Below are positions 42,619-51,679 of a DNA stretch of 64,000 bases, one piece after another. The first letter of the stretch is position 1, and every line of letters begins with the position of its first letter. The translations under genes and the position numbers were made by a program. The notes beneath the pieces were generated by a model. That model ran no database searches and was not told the origin of the DNA. It saw nothing but the letters and a program-made list of their open reading frames with translations. The DNA is from Streptomyces sp. Tu 3180 (GTDB lineage: Bacteria; Actinomycetota; Actinomycetes; Streptomycetales; Streptomycetaceae), in contig NZ_WOXS01000002.1 in NCBI RefSeq assembly GCF_009852415.1, forward strand, positions 8,162,001 through 8,226,000, read 5' to 3'.

Positions 42619-45615
42619 CACGACTGAACAGGCCGGGTCGTCGGCTGTCGTGATCGTCCTGTCCGCCGTGTCGGAAGGGCAGTTGAACACCCGCGTACGT
42701 GATCTGCTGGCCTTCGTCGAGGAGCAGTCGCGACTCGATCTGGTCGACCTGGCCTTCTCGCTCCAGGTGGGGCGGGCGGCGCTGGACTGCCGGCTGGCCT
42801 TCACCGCCGACTCCCTCGACGGGGTGGCCCGGGGACTGAGGACCCATCTGGGGCAGGACGACACGGTCGAGGTCTTCCGCGGCCGGACACCGGAGTCGCC
42901 GGGCTGGGAGGAGCAGAGCGAGGAGGACCGCGACCTGGTCCGCTCACTGATCTCCGCCCGCGCGTGGCGCCGTGTCGCGGAGGTGTGGGCCGGCGGCCGT
43001 GCCGTCGACTGGGCCCGCGTCCACGCTCCGCGCAGGCCCTTCCGCATTCCGCTGCCCACGTACCCGTTCGCGAAGGAGCGGTACTGGGTGGCCGCGAGCC
43101 CCGCGGCGCCCGCCGGCTCCGCAGGGCCGTCGGCGACCGCCGTGCTCCATCCGCTGCCGCACCGCGACACCTCCGAACCCGGAGGCCGGCGTTACCGGTC
43201 GACCTTCACCGGCGAGGAGCTGTTCCTGAGGGATCACCTCGTGCAGGGGGTGCGGACGCTGCCCGGAGCCGCGTACCTGGAGGTGGCGCTCGCGGCGGCG
43301 GCCGACTCCAGGGGCGCGGCGGTGACGGACAGCGCCGGCGTCGCCCTCTCGGACGTGGTCTGGATCCGGCCGTTCCGCATCGATGACCAGCCGCGCGACC
43401 TGCACGTGCTGATCCAGCCTGATTCCGCGGACACGGTCGGCTTCCGGATGTCCGCCGGCGGAGAGGACGCCGAGACCGCCGTGCTGTGCACGGGATCGGT
43501 GGCGCCGTGCGAGGCGGCACCTGCCTCCCTGGACCTCGCACGGCTGCGGGCCGCGTGCGGCGAACGGCGGTGGGACGCGACGGACGTCTACCCCGCGTTC
43601 GGGGCCGCGGGGCTCGCGTACGGCGACTCGTTCCGCGCCATCGACCACCTGCTCCTCGGGGACTCCCAGGTGCTCGCACGCGTGGTGCTGCCCGAAGCGG
43701 CGCGCGTCGACGCGGACGGCTGCTGTCTGCCCCCGAGCCTGATGGACGCGGCTTTCCAGACGTGCGCGGGACTGATGGCCGGGGAGCCGGACGCCGGGCG
43801 GACGGCATTCGTACCGTTCGGGGTGGAGCGGGTCGAGGTGCTCGCCGCGCCGGGCGAAGCCCTCTGGGTCTGGGGCCGACGCGGTGCCCGGGACACGGTG
43901 GGCGGGGCGACCCGCACCTTCGACCTCGATCTGTGCGACGACGCGGGACAAGTCCAGGTACGCGTCCGGGGCCTCTCGGTACGGGCGCTGCACCCGGGGG
44001 CGACGGCCGACGCGGCCCTCGCGTCCGCGGACGCGACGGTGTTCGCCTCCCCGCGCTGGCAACGCAGGCCGTTGTCCGGCGCGGCCGTCCCCGCCACCGG
44101 CGGGCGGGCCGTGGTGTTCGCCGAGAACGGCGCTCTCGTGGACGGCGCCACCGCGGGTCCGGACTGCGAGGTGGTGACGCTCAGCTCCCGGGCCGCCACC
44201 CTCGACGCCCGCTACACGGATTACGCGGCGCAGGTGTTCCTCAGGGCACGGCAACTGCTGCGGGACGGTACGCAGACGAAGTACGTCCTGCAGGTCCTGT
44301 TGACCGATCGACCGGAGTCACGGGTCCTGACCGGTCTCGGCGCGCTGCTGAGGACCGCGGCTCTGGAGAACCCGCGGATCACCGGACAGGTCGTCGTCAT
44401 GGCAGCCGGGACGCCGCTCGCGGTACGGCTCGATCTCCTCGCGCAGGAGCGGCGCCACCCCGTCGACGCCGCCGTCAGGCTCCGCGGGGACGGGCGTGAG
44501 GTGCTCACCTGGGCCGAGGAGTCCCCGGCGGAGTCGCCCGGTTCGCCGTGGCGGTCCGGAGGCGTCTACCTCGTCACCGGCGGCATGGGCGGCCTCGGCC
44601 GCGTCTTCGCGGAGGAGATCGCCCGGCAGGCGAAGGACGCCAGGCTCGTCCTCGTCGGCCGTTCTCCCGAGACGGAGCAGTCGCGCCGGATCCTCGAACG
44701 ACTCCGGGCATCGGGCGCGGAGGTGTCCTACGAACCGGTCGATGTCGCCGACCGAGCCGCGGTGAGCGCTCTGGTCCGCAGGATCCGGCGCACGGCGGGA
44801 ACCATCCACGGGGTCGTCCACAGCGCCGGCGTGATCGAGGACGACTTCATCCTGAGGAAGTCCGAGGGGAGGTTCCGCGAGGTGCTCGCACCGAAGGTGA
44901 GCGGCCTGGTCAACCTCGACGAGGCGACCGGGGACCTCGACCTGGACTTCTTCGTGGCCTTCTCCTCCGGCGCCGCCGTCACGGGAAACGTCGGTCAGGC
45001 CGACTACGCGGCGGCGAACGCGTTCATGGACGCGTTCGCCGAGTACCGCCAGGGGCTCGTGGCCGACGGACGCCGCTCCGGGCGCACCCTTTCGATCAAC
45101 TGGCCGCTGTGGGCCGAGGGCGGCATGGGCACCGATGCCGGCACCCGGACGGTGTTGCGCGACCGCTTCGGGATCCTCCCGCTGGAGCGCGGCGCCGGGA
45201 TCGGGGCGTTCAGCCGGTGCCTCCACACGAACCACCACCAGGTACTCGTCGCCGCTGGGCACGCGGACCGGATCAGGAAGGCGCTGACGATGCAGCGAGC
45301 CGGAGAACACACGGCACCCGTGACCACCGCGACTCCTCCCGCCCCGGCGGCCGTCCGGGACGACGGACTGGCGGAGTGGACCGTCGCGTACCTCACCTCC
45401 CTGCTGTCGGAGGTGCTGAAGGTGCCCGCACGGCGCATCGAGGCAGGCAGCCGCCTGGAGCGCTACGGCATCGACTCGATCCAGGCCGTCAACCTCACCG
45501 CCCGGCTGGAGGCCTCCTTCGGACACCTGCCGAAGACGCTGTTCTTCGAGTACCGGAACGTCAAGGAGCTGAGCCAGTACTTCATCGAGGCCCACCAGGA
45601 CCGGCTGCGGGAGCT
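41326..45615 (+). other. PKS module 11, split: KS // DH-KR-ACP
   Basis: KS (41326-42615) has Cys at 41836 in TACSSS, HGTGT and NIGH. It resembles KS13 (both have an early FDPLFFNI-PAEAE region and lack the MY-EYQLYGA segment), and both follow beta-branching ACPs. The next protein begins with the post-KS linker, then DH (43145-44000; HxxxGxxxxP, DAAFQ, but YGDSF for YGPSF), KR (44036-45295; GGMGGLG, YAAAN, B-type Asp) and ACP (45362-45615, Ser 45476). Predicted output: an alkene, or a saturated unit if the ER acts. Confidence 0.88.
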
Positions 45616-48600
45616 GAGAGGGACCGGCCCGGTCGACGAGGCGCTCTCGCCTCCGGCAGCGGCGCCGGCGCCCGCACCGGCGGAGCCGTCCGCCGCGGAC
45701 GCCGTCACCGGTCGGGCGGCGGTGACCGCGACCGGGCGGGCGCACCGTGCGGAGGGGACCGGCTCCGCCCCGCGCGCCATGGAGATCGCCGTCATCGGAG
45801 TGGCCGGGCGGTACCCGCAGGCACCCGACCTGCGGACGTTCTGGCGGAACCTCGCGGAGGGCCGGGACTGCGTCACCGAGGTCCCCCGGGATCGCTGGGA
45901 CGCCGGCGCCTACTACGACGCGGACCGTTCCCGGCCGGGGACGACGAACTCCAAGTGGGGCGGCTTCCTCGACGACGTCGACCGGTTCGACCCGCTGTTC
46001 TTCAACATGTCACCCCGGGAGGCCGAGTTCACCGACCCGCAGGAGCGCCTGTTCCTGGAGTGCGTCTACGAGACGCTCCAGGACGCCGGATACACGCGCC
46101 AGGACCTGACGGCGCCCTCGCCGAACGGGGCCGGAGGCCGCGTCGGGGTGTTCGTGGGCTCGATGTACGACGAGTACCAGCTCTACGGTGCGACCGAGCA
46201 GGCGCTGGCCGACGGAAGGGTCGTTCCGGGCAATGCCGCGAACATCGCCAACCGCGTCTCCTACTTCTGCGACTGGCAGGGGCCGAGCCTCACCGTCAAG
46301 ACGATGTGCTCCTCGTCCCTGACGGCTCTCCACCTCGCCTGCCAGAGCCTGCAGACGGGCGACTGCGAGGTCGCCATCGCCGGCGGTGTCAACCTGTCCC
46401 TGCACCCCGCGAAGTACCTTCTGCTGGGACAGGCCGGCTTCGCGTCCGGCACGGGCCGCTGCGAGAGCTTCGGCCAGGGCGGCGACGGCTACGTGCCCGC
46501 CGAGGGGGTGGGCGCGGTGATGCTCAAGCCGCTGGACCGGGCCGTCGCCGACGGTGACCGCATCCTCGGGGTGATCAGGGCGACAGCGGTGAACCACGGC
46601 GGCCGTACGAACGGCTACACCGTCCCCAACCCGAACGCCCAGGCCGACGTGGTCGCCCGAGCCCTGGACAGGGCAGGGGTCGACGCGCGCACCATCAGCT
46701 ATGTCGAGGCGCACGGTACGGGCACCTCGCTCGGGGACCCGATCGAGATCGCCGGCCTCACCAAGGCGTTCTCCCGCCACACCGACGACCGCCAGTTCTG
46801 CGCGATCGGTTCGGTCAAGAGCAACATCGGACACGCCGAGAGCGCCGCGGGCATCTCGGCCTTCACCAAGGTGCTGCTGCAACTCGCGCACGGCCGCCTG
46901 GCGCCCTCGCTCCACTCGGAGACGCTGAACCCGCACATCGACTTCGGCGACACGCCCTTCCGGGTGCAGCGGGAGCCGGCGGAGTGGCGGCGGCCGGTGA
47001 TCGACACACCTGACGGGCCCCGGGAGTACCCGCGTCTCGCCGGCGTCTCGTCGTTCGGGGCCGGCGGATCCAACGCCCACGTCATCGTGGGGGAGTACGT
47101 ACCGGCAGAGCCCCCGGCGGCCGGCGATCCGGGGCAGTGGCCGTTGGGGTCGGTCATCGTGCTCTCGGCGAGGACCGAGGAGCAACTGCGCGAGCAGGCC
47201 CGGCGCCTGCTGGACTGGGTGCGCGAGGAGCGGGTCGAGGACGCCGACGTTCCCGCTGTCGCGGCCACTCTCCAGGTGGCCAGGGAGCACATGGCCGAGC
47301 GGCTGGCGTTCCTGGCCGGCTCGGCGGCCGAGCTGACGGCCCGCCTGGACGACTACGTCGAGGGCAAGGACGACGCCGGGGCGTACCGGGGTCGCGGCAG
47401 ACGCTCCCAGGACGTCGTCTCCGTCCTGGTCGAGGACGAGGACATGGAACGCACCATCGCGGCCTGGGTGCACAAGGGGAAGTTCGGCAAGCTGCTCGAA
47501 CTGTGGACCAACGGGCTGGACCTGCCGTGGCGCAGCTACTACCCGAACGCGCTGCCGCGCCGGCTCTCCCTGCCGGCCTACCCGTTCGCCCGCAAGCGGT
47601 TCTGGATGAACGGCGGCGCCCGGTCCGGCACCGGGACGGCCGGCCCCGGCGTCGCCACGGCGGCCGAACCGGCCGCGCCGGTGGTGCGTGCGGACGTGAC
47701 GGTCCAGGAGGCGCCGGCCCCTCGCCCGGTGTCCGGCACGCGGACCGTGCCGAAGCCCCGCGGCATCGGGCTGACCCCGCTGGACGCCGGTTTCGGGCAC
47801 AGCGGCGGCGCGGCGCCCGCGCGACCCGCTTCACCGGGCTCATCCCCGGCGCCGCAAGCGCCGCAAGCGCCGGACGCGCCGGCCGAAGAGGCCGACGCCA
47901 CCGCGGCGCCCCGTACGGAAGGCGTCCCGCGCCCCGCCCCGGCAGTCCCGGTGGTCCCGCCCGGCCCGACGCCCGGACGGCTCGTCCCTCCGGGGCCCGT
48001 CGTTCCGGACCAGGCGAGTCTCGTCCGCGAGCTGGCGGCGAGCCTCGCCGACGCCCTGTACCTGCTCGAGGAAGAGGTCGACCCGGACACGAAGTTCACC
48101 GACATCGGCCTGGACTCGATCGTCGGCGTCGAGTGGATGAACGCGATCAACAAGCGTTACGGACTCGATCTGACGGTGACCCGGCTCTACGACCACCCCA
48201 CCGTCGTGGAACTGTCGGCCTGCATCGTCCGGGAGCTGGCCGAAGGAGGCGCCCCCCAAGGGCGTCCCTTTCGTGAGGTGACCGAGCCCGTCGTCGAGCC
48301 CGAGCCCGAGCTGACCGGAGTCGTGGAGCCCGAGCCGGTCAGGATCGCCGAGCCCGAGCCGGTCGTGGTCGCCGAGCCGGCTCCCGCGGCCGAGCGGGCG
48401 ACGCGGGCCGAGTCCGCCGCCGTGCCGTCGGGAGCGGATGCCCACCCGATCGGCGCGATCGCCGTGGTGGGCATGTCCGGCAGGTACCCGGGGTCCGCGA
48501 CCCTGGACGAGTACTGGGACAACCTGGCGCACGGCCGCGACTGCGTGGGCGAGGTCCCCGAGTCCCGCTGGAGCGTCGCCGAGCACTACGACCCGCGTCC

Positions 48601-51600
48601 CCACCAGGAGGGCAAGGTCACCTGCAAGTGGATGGGCCACCTCGACGACATCGAGAGCTTCGACCCGTTGTTCTTCAACATCCCGCCGGCGGAGGCGGAG
48701 TCGATGGACCCGCAGCAGCGGCTGTTCCTTCAGGAGGCGTACCACGCGTTCGAGGACGCGGGCTACGACCCCCGTTCGCTGAGCGGCCGCAAGTGCGGTG
48801 TCTACCTGGGGATCATGAGCAGTGAGTACGGCGCGCTCATGCAGCGGCACGGCGGTGAGACGAGTGCGGCGGCCACGAGCGGCAGCAATGCCATCACCGC
48901 CGCACGCATCGCCTACTTCCTCGATCTCAAGGGCCCTGCCATCGCCCTGGACACGGCCTGTTCGTCCTCTCTGGTGGCCACCCATCTGGCGACGCAGGCC
49001 CTGCGGAGCGGTGAGATCGACATGGCCCTGGTCGGTGGCGTCACCCTCTACCTGAGCCTGGACGCGTACCTCGGCATGTCCAGCGCGGGAATGCTGTCCC
49101 CGGACGGGCGCTGCAAGGCCTTCGACAACAGCGCGAACGGGTTCGTGCCGGGCGAGGGCGTGGGCGCGCTCGTCCTCAAGCGCCTCGAAGACGCCGTGCG
49201 CGACCGTGACCACATCCACGGCGTGGTCATCGGCTCGGGCATCAACCAGGACGGCAGGACCAACGGCATCACCGCGCCGAGCGGCGCGAGCCAGATGGAG
49301 CTGGAGCGCGACGTCTACGACCGGTACGGCATCGACCCCGCCGGGATCGGCTACGCCGAACTGCACGGTACGGGAACCAAACTGGGCGACCCGATCGAGC
49401 TGGAAGCCCTGGCGACGGTCTACCGGGAACACACGGACAGGACCGGGTACTGCGCCATCGGCTCGGTGAAGAGCAACCTCGGCCACACCTCGGCCGCCGC
49501 CGGCATCGCCTCGATCCAGAAGGTGCTGCTGTGCATGCGGAACGAGCAGCTGGTGCCGACGCTGCACTTCGACCGGCCCAACGAGCACTTCGATTTCGAG
49601 AGCTCCCCGTTCCGTGTGAACACCGAGCTCTCGCCGTGGAAGACCGAACCGGGCTCCCCGCGACGCGCGGCCGTCAGCGGCTTCGGCTTCAGCGGCACCA
49701 ACGCCCACCTGGTCGTTGAGGAGTTTCCGCAGGATGCCGCGGAGCGGCCGGTCGGCGGCCCGCAGGTCTTCGTGCTGTCGGCCAGGAGCGAGGAACAGCT
49801 GAGGGTGTCGGCCGCCCGCCTCGTCGCGCACCTGCGCGCCCACCCGTCGCAGGCCCTGGCGGACGTCGCCCACACACTGCAGCAGGGCAGGGAAGCCATG
49901 GCACGGCGGCTGGCCGTCGTGGCCACCACGCCGGGAGAGCTGCTGGAGAAGCTGACGCGGTACGTCGAGGACGGCGTGGCGGACGGCGTCCTCACCGGCC
50001 TGGCCGGCAAGGACCGGGCGGGCCGGACCGAGCCGGTGCCGCAAGCCGGTCCGGACGGCACGGTGTCGGCGGCGGAGGCCGAACGGCTGGCCGCGGCGTG
50101 GATCGGTGGAACGCCCGTCGACTGGGCGCGGCTTTCCGAGGGAGCCCTGCCCCGTCGGGTCCCGCTGCCGACGTACCCCTTCGCGCGTGAGCGCTGCTGG
50201 TTCGACGACGCCCCGGCGTCGCGGCGGCCCGAGGCGTCCCTCCCGGCGCCGGATCCCGTCCCCACCGCGCAGGAGCACACGCCGACCGGATCCGACGGCG
50301 AGGTCCCGGACGGCACGAACATCCTGTTGGCGCCGGTCTGGGACGCGGTCCCCCCGCGTGCGCCGCAGGACGTCGCCCTCCCGTCCGGCCGGGTCGTCGT
50401 GATCGGCGGCACCGAGGAACAGCGGGAGCGGATCGGCGTCGTCCATCCCCGCGCCGAACACCTGCCGCTGGACCCCGCGGACACGGTCGAGACCATCGCC
50501 GCGAAGCTCGACGCCACCGGCGAAACCCTCGGGCACCTCGTCTGGCTGGCTCCCCGGGAGCCGGTCCTCGACGGCCCCGACGCCGCGGCCGACGCGCTGG
50601 TGGACGCGCAGGAGGCCGGTCTGTACGCCTGTTTCCGCACGTTGAAGGCGCTGCTGAGGCTGGGGTACGGCCGCCGCCCGCTCGATGTCACGGTCGTGAC
50701 CGAGCGGACGCTGCGGGTCCGGCGTACGGACGTCGTCCACCCCGCCCATGCCGGTCTGCACGGACTGCTCGGCTCCGTGGCGAAGGAATACCCGGGCTGG
50801 ACGGTGCACCTCGCCGACCTCGACCCGGACCGCGACTGGCCGGTGGCGCAGCTGTTCGCCCTGCCCCGCGAGGAGAGCGGCAGCGTGTGGGCGTACCGCC
50901 GTTCCCGCTGGTACCGCCAGACCCTCGTGCCCGTGCGGGACACCGCCGCGGAGCACACCCGCCGGGCGGTGTACCGGCAGGGCGGCGTCTACGTCGTGAT
51001 CGGCGGCGCGGGGGGCATCGGCGAGGCGTGGACCGAGCACATGATCCGCGCCCACGGGGCGCAGGTCGTGTGGATCGGGCGGAGGGAGGAGGACGAGTCG
51101 ATCCGGGCGAAGCTGAGTCGCCTGGGCGAGCTCGGTCCCCGACCGCGGTACGTGCGGGCCGACGCCACCGACCGGGCGGCGCTGGAGAGGGCGTACGAGG
51201 ACATCAAGAGGACCCATCCGGTCGTCCACGGTGTGATCCACTCGGCGATCGTGCTGCTCGACCAGAGCCTGGAGCGCATGGACGAACAGCGCTTCCGCGC
51301 CGCGGTCACGGCCAAGGTCGACGTGAGCGTCCGACTCGCCCAGGTCTTCCGGGGCGAGCCACTGGACTTCCTCCTCTTCTTCTCCTCGATGAACTCGTTC
51401 CTGAAGGCTTCGGGGCAGTGCAACTACGTGGCGGGATCGGTGTTCGAGGACGCCTACGCCCACCGCCTCGCCGGCGAGCTGGACATACCCGTCAAGACCA
51501 TGAACTGGGGCTACTGGGGCACCGTGGGCGTCGTGGCCGCACCGGAGTACCGGGAGCGCATGCACAGGGTCGGCGCCGGCTCGATCGAACCCGCGGACGG

Positions 51601-51679
51601 CATGGCGGCTCTCGACGTCCTCCTTTCCGGCACATTCGACCAACTCGGGATGATCAAGGCCCACGGGGGTAATTCCTGA
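42611..51679 (+). CDS. Trans-AT type I polyketide synthase, modules 11(part)-13(part)
   Basis: Starts at ATG 42611, overlapping the previous stop by eight bases, with GGAGGAG seven bases upstream (these bases also encode Glu-Glu of the preceding KS); 3,022 residues. Domain order: post-KS linker-DH-KR-ACP, KS-ACP, KS-KR. It completes module 11, holds module 12, a bare KS-ACP with a Trp-marked beta-branching ACP, and ends just after the KR of module 13. The methyltransferase and ACP of module 13 are in the next gene one base downstream. A Pro/Glu-rich linker (about 48290-48400) follows the beta-branching ACP, as after the tandem ACPs of the previous gene. The start could instead mark a frameshift in one longer gene, but the start codon and ribosome-binding site argue for a real boundary. 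Confidence 0.96.
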   Translation: MRDTTEQAGSSAVVIVLSAVSEGQLNTRVRDLLAFVEEQSRLDLVDLAFSLQVGRAALDCRLAFTADSLDGVARGLRTHLGQDDTVEVFRGRTPESPGWEEQSEEDRDLVRSLISARAWRRVAEVWAGGRAVDWARVHAPRRPFRIPLPTYPFAKERYWVAASPAAPAGSAGPSATAVLHPLPHRDTSEPGGRRYRSTFTGEELFLRDHLVQGVRTLPGAAYLEVALAAAADSRGAAVTDSAGVALSDVVWIRPFRIDDQPRDLHVLIQPDSADTVGFRMSAGGEDAETAVLCTGSVAPCEAAPASLDLARLRAACGERRWDATDVYPAFGAAGLAYGDSFRAIDHLLLGDSQVLARVVLPEAARVDADGCCLPPSLMDAAFQTCAGLMAGEPDAGRTAFVPFGVERVEVLAAPGEALWVWGRRGARDTVGGATRTFDLDLCDDAGQVQVRVRGLSVRALHPGATADAALASADATVFASPRWQRRPLSGAAVPATGGRAVVFAENGALVDGATAGPDCEVVTLSSRAATLDARYTDYAAQVFLRARQLLRDGTQTKYVLQVLLTDRPESRVLTGLGALLRTAALENPRITGQVVVMAAGTPLAVRLDLLAQERRHPVDAAVRLRGDGREVLTWAEESPAESPGSPWRSGGVYLVTGGMGGLGRVFAEEIARQAKDARLVLVGRSPETEQSRRILERLRASGAEVSYEPVDVADRAAVSALVRRIRRTAGTIHGVVHSAGVIEDDFILRKSEGRFREVLAPKVSGLVNLDEATGDLDLDFFVAFSSGAAVTGNVGQADYAAANAFMDAFAEYRQGLVADGRRSGRTLSINWPLWAEGGMGTDAGTRTVLRDRFGILPLERGAGIGAFSRCLHTNHHQVLVAAGHADRIRKALTMQRAGEHTAPVTTATPPAPAAVRDDGLAEWTVAYLTSLLSEVLKVPARRIEAGSRLERYGIDSIQAVNLTARLEASFGHLPKTLFFEYRNVKELSQYFIEAHQDRLRELRGTGPVDEALSPPAAAPAPAPAEPSAADAVTGRAAVTATGRAHRAEGTGSAPRAMEIAVIGVAGRYPQAPDLRTFWRNLAEGRDCVTEVPRDRWDAGAYYDADRSRPGTTNSKWGGFLDDVDRFDPLFFNMSPREAEFTDPQERLFLECVYETLQDAGYTRQDLTAPSPNGAGGRVGVFVGSMYDEYQLYGATEQALADGRVVPGNAANIANRVSYFCDWQGPSLTVKTMCSSSLTALHLACQSLQTGDCEVAIAGGVNLSLHPAKYLLLGQAGFASGTGRCESFGQGGDGYVPAEGVGAVMLKPLDRAVADGDRILGVIRATAVNHGGRTNGYTVPNPNAQADVVARALDRAGVDARTISYVEAHGTGTSLGDPIEIAGLTKAFSRHTDDRQFCAIGSVKSNIGHAESAAGISAFTKVLLQLAHGRLAPSLHSETLNPHIDFGDTPFRVQREPAEWRRPVIDTPDGPREYPRLAGVSSFGAGGSNAHVIVGEYVPAEPPAAGDPGQWPLGSVIVLSARTEEQLREQARRLLDWVREERVEDADVPAVAATLQVAREHMAERLAFLAGSAAELTARLDDYVEGKDDAGAYRGRGRRSQDVVSVLVEDEDMERTIAAWVHKGKFGKLLELWTNGLDLPWRSYYPNALPRRLSLPAYPFARKRFWMNGGARSGTGTAGPGVATAAEPAAPVVRADVTVQEAPAPRPVSGTRTVPKPRGIGLTPLDAGFGHSGGAAPARPASPGSSPAPQAPQAPDAPAEEADATAAPRTEGVPRPAPAVPVVPPGPTPGRLVPPGPVVPDQASLVRELAASLADALYLLEEEVDPDTKFTDIGLDSIVGVEWMNAINKRYGLDLTVTRLYDHPTVVELSACIVRELAEGGAPQGRPFREVTEPVVEPEPELTGVVEPEPVRIAEPEPVVVAEPAPAAERATRAESAAVPSGADAHPIGAIAVVGMSGRYPGSATLDEYWDNLAHGRDCVGEVPESRWSVAEHYDPRPHQEGKVTCKWMGHLDDIESFDPLFFNIPPAEAESMDPQQRLFLQEAYHAFEDAGYDPRSLSGRKCGVYLGIMSSEYGALMQRHGGETSAAATSGSNAITAARIAYFLDLKGPAIALDTACSSSLVATHLATQALRSGEIDMALVGGVTLYLSLDAYLGMSSAGMLSPDGRCKAFDNSANGFVPGEGVGALVLKRLEDAVRDRDHIHGVVIGSGINQDGRTNGITAPSGASQMELERDVYDRYGIDPAGIGYAELHGTGTKLGDPIELEALATVYREHTDRTGYCAIGSVKSNLGHTSAAAGIASIQKVLLCMRNEQLVPTLHFDRPNEHFDFESSPFRVNTELSPWKTEPGSPRRAAVSGFGFSGTNAHLVVEEFPQDAAERPVGGPQVFVLSARSEEQLRVSAARLVAHLRAHPSQALADVAHTLQQGREAMARRLAVVATTPGELLEKLTRYVEDGVADGVLTGLAGKDRAGRTEPVPQAGPDGTVSAAEAERLAAAWIGGTPVDWARLSEGALPRRVPLPTYPFARERCWFDDAPASRRPEASLPAPDPVPTAQEHTPTGSDGEVPDGTNILLAPVWDAVPPRAPQDVALPSGRVVVIGGTEEQRERIGVVHPRAEHLPLDPADTVETIAAKLDATGETLGHLVWLAPREPVLDGPDAAADALVDAQEAGLYACFRTLKALLRLGYGRRPLDVTVVTERTLRVRRTDVVHPAHAGLHGLLGSVAKEYPGWTVHLADLDPDRDWPVAQLFALPREESGSVWAYRRSRWYRQTLVPVRDTAAEHTRRAVYRQGGVYVVIGGAGGIGEAWTEHMIRAHGAQVVWIGRREEDESIRAKLSRLGELGPRPRYVRADATDRAALERAYEDIKRTHPVVHGVIHSAIVLLDQSLERMDEQRFRAAVTAKVDVSVRLAQVFRGEPLDFLLFFSSMNSFLKASGQCNYVAGSVFEDAYAHRLAGELDIPVKTMNWGYWGTVGVVAAPEYRERMHRVGAGSIEPADGMAALDVLLSGTFDQLGMIKAHGGNS
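45776..48250 (+). other. PKS module 12: KS-ACP (beta-branching)
   Basis: KS (45776-47105) has Cys at 46307 in KTMCSSS (Lys where siblings have Asp), with HGTGT and NIGH. No reductive domain follows. The linker carries KPRGIGL (47755), like the KPRNVAL before the tandem ACPs of module 10. ACP (48014-48250) has Ser at 48116 in IGLDSIVGVEW, with the diagnostic Trp six residues on. Predicted output: a second beta-branch. Confidence 0.88.

Noticed and set aside
42590..42625. Gene 3/gene 4 junction as a third frameshift in one long gene
   Set aside because: Fusion would need removal of an extra base, opposite in sign to the two missing-base errors. A good ribosome-binding site and ATG are present, and splits near the KS are common in trans-AT systems. 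Not fully excluded.
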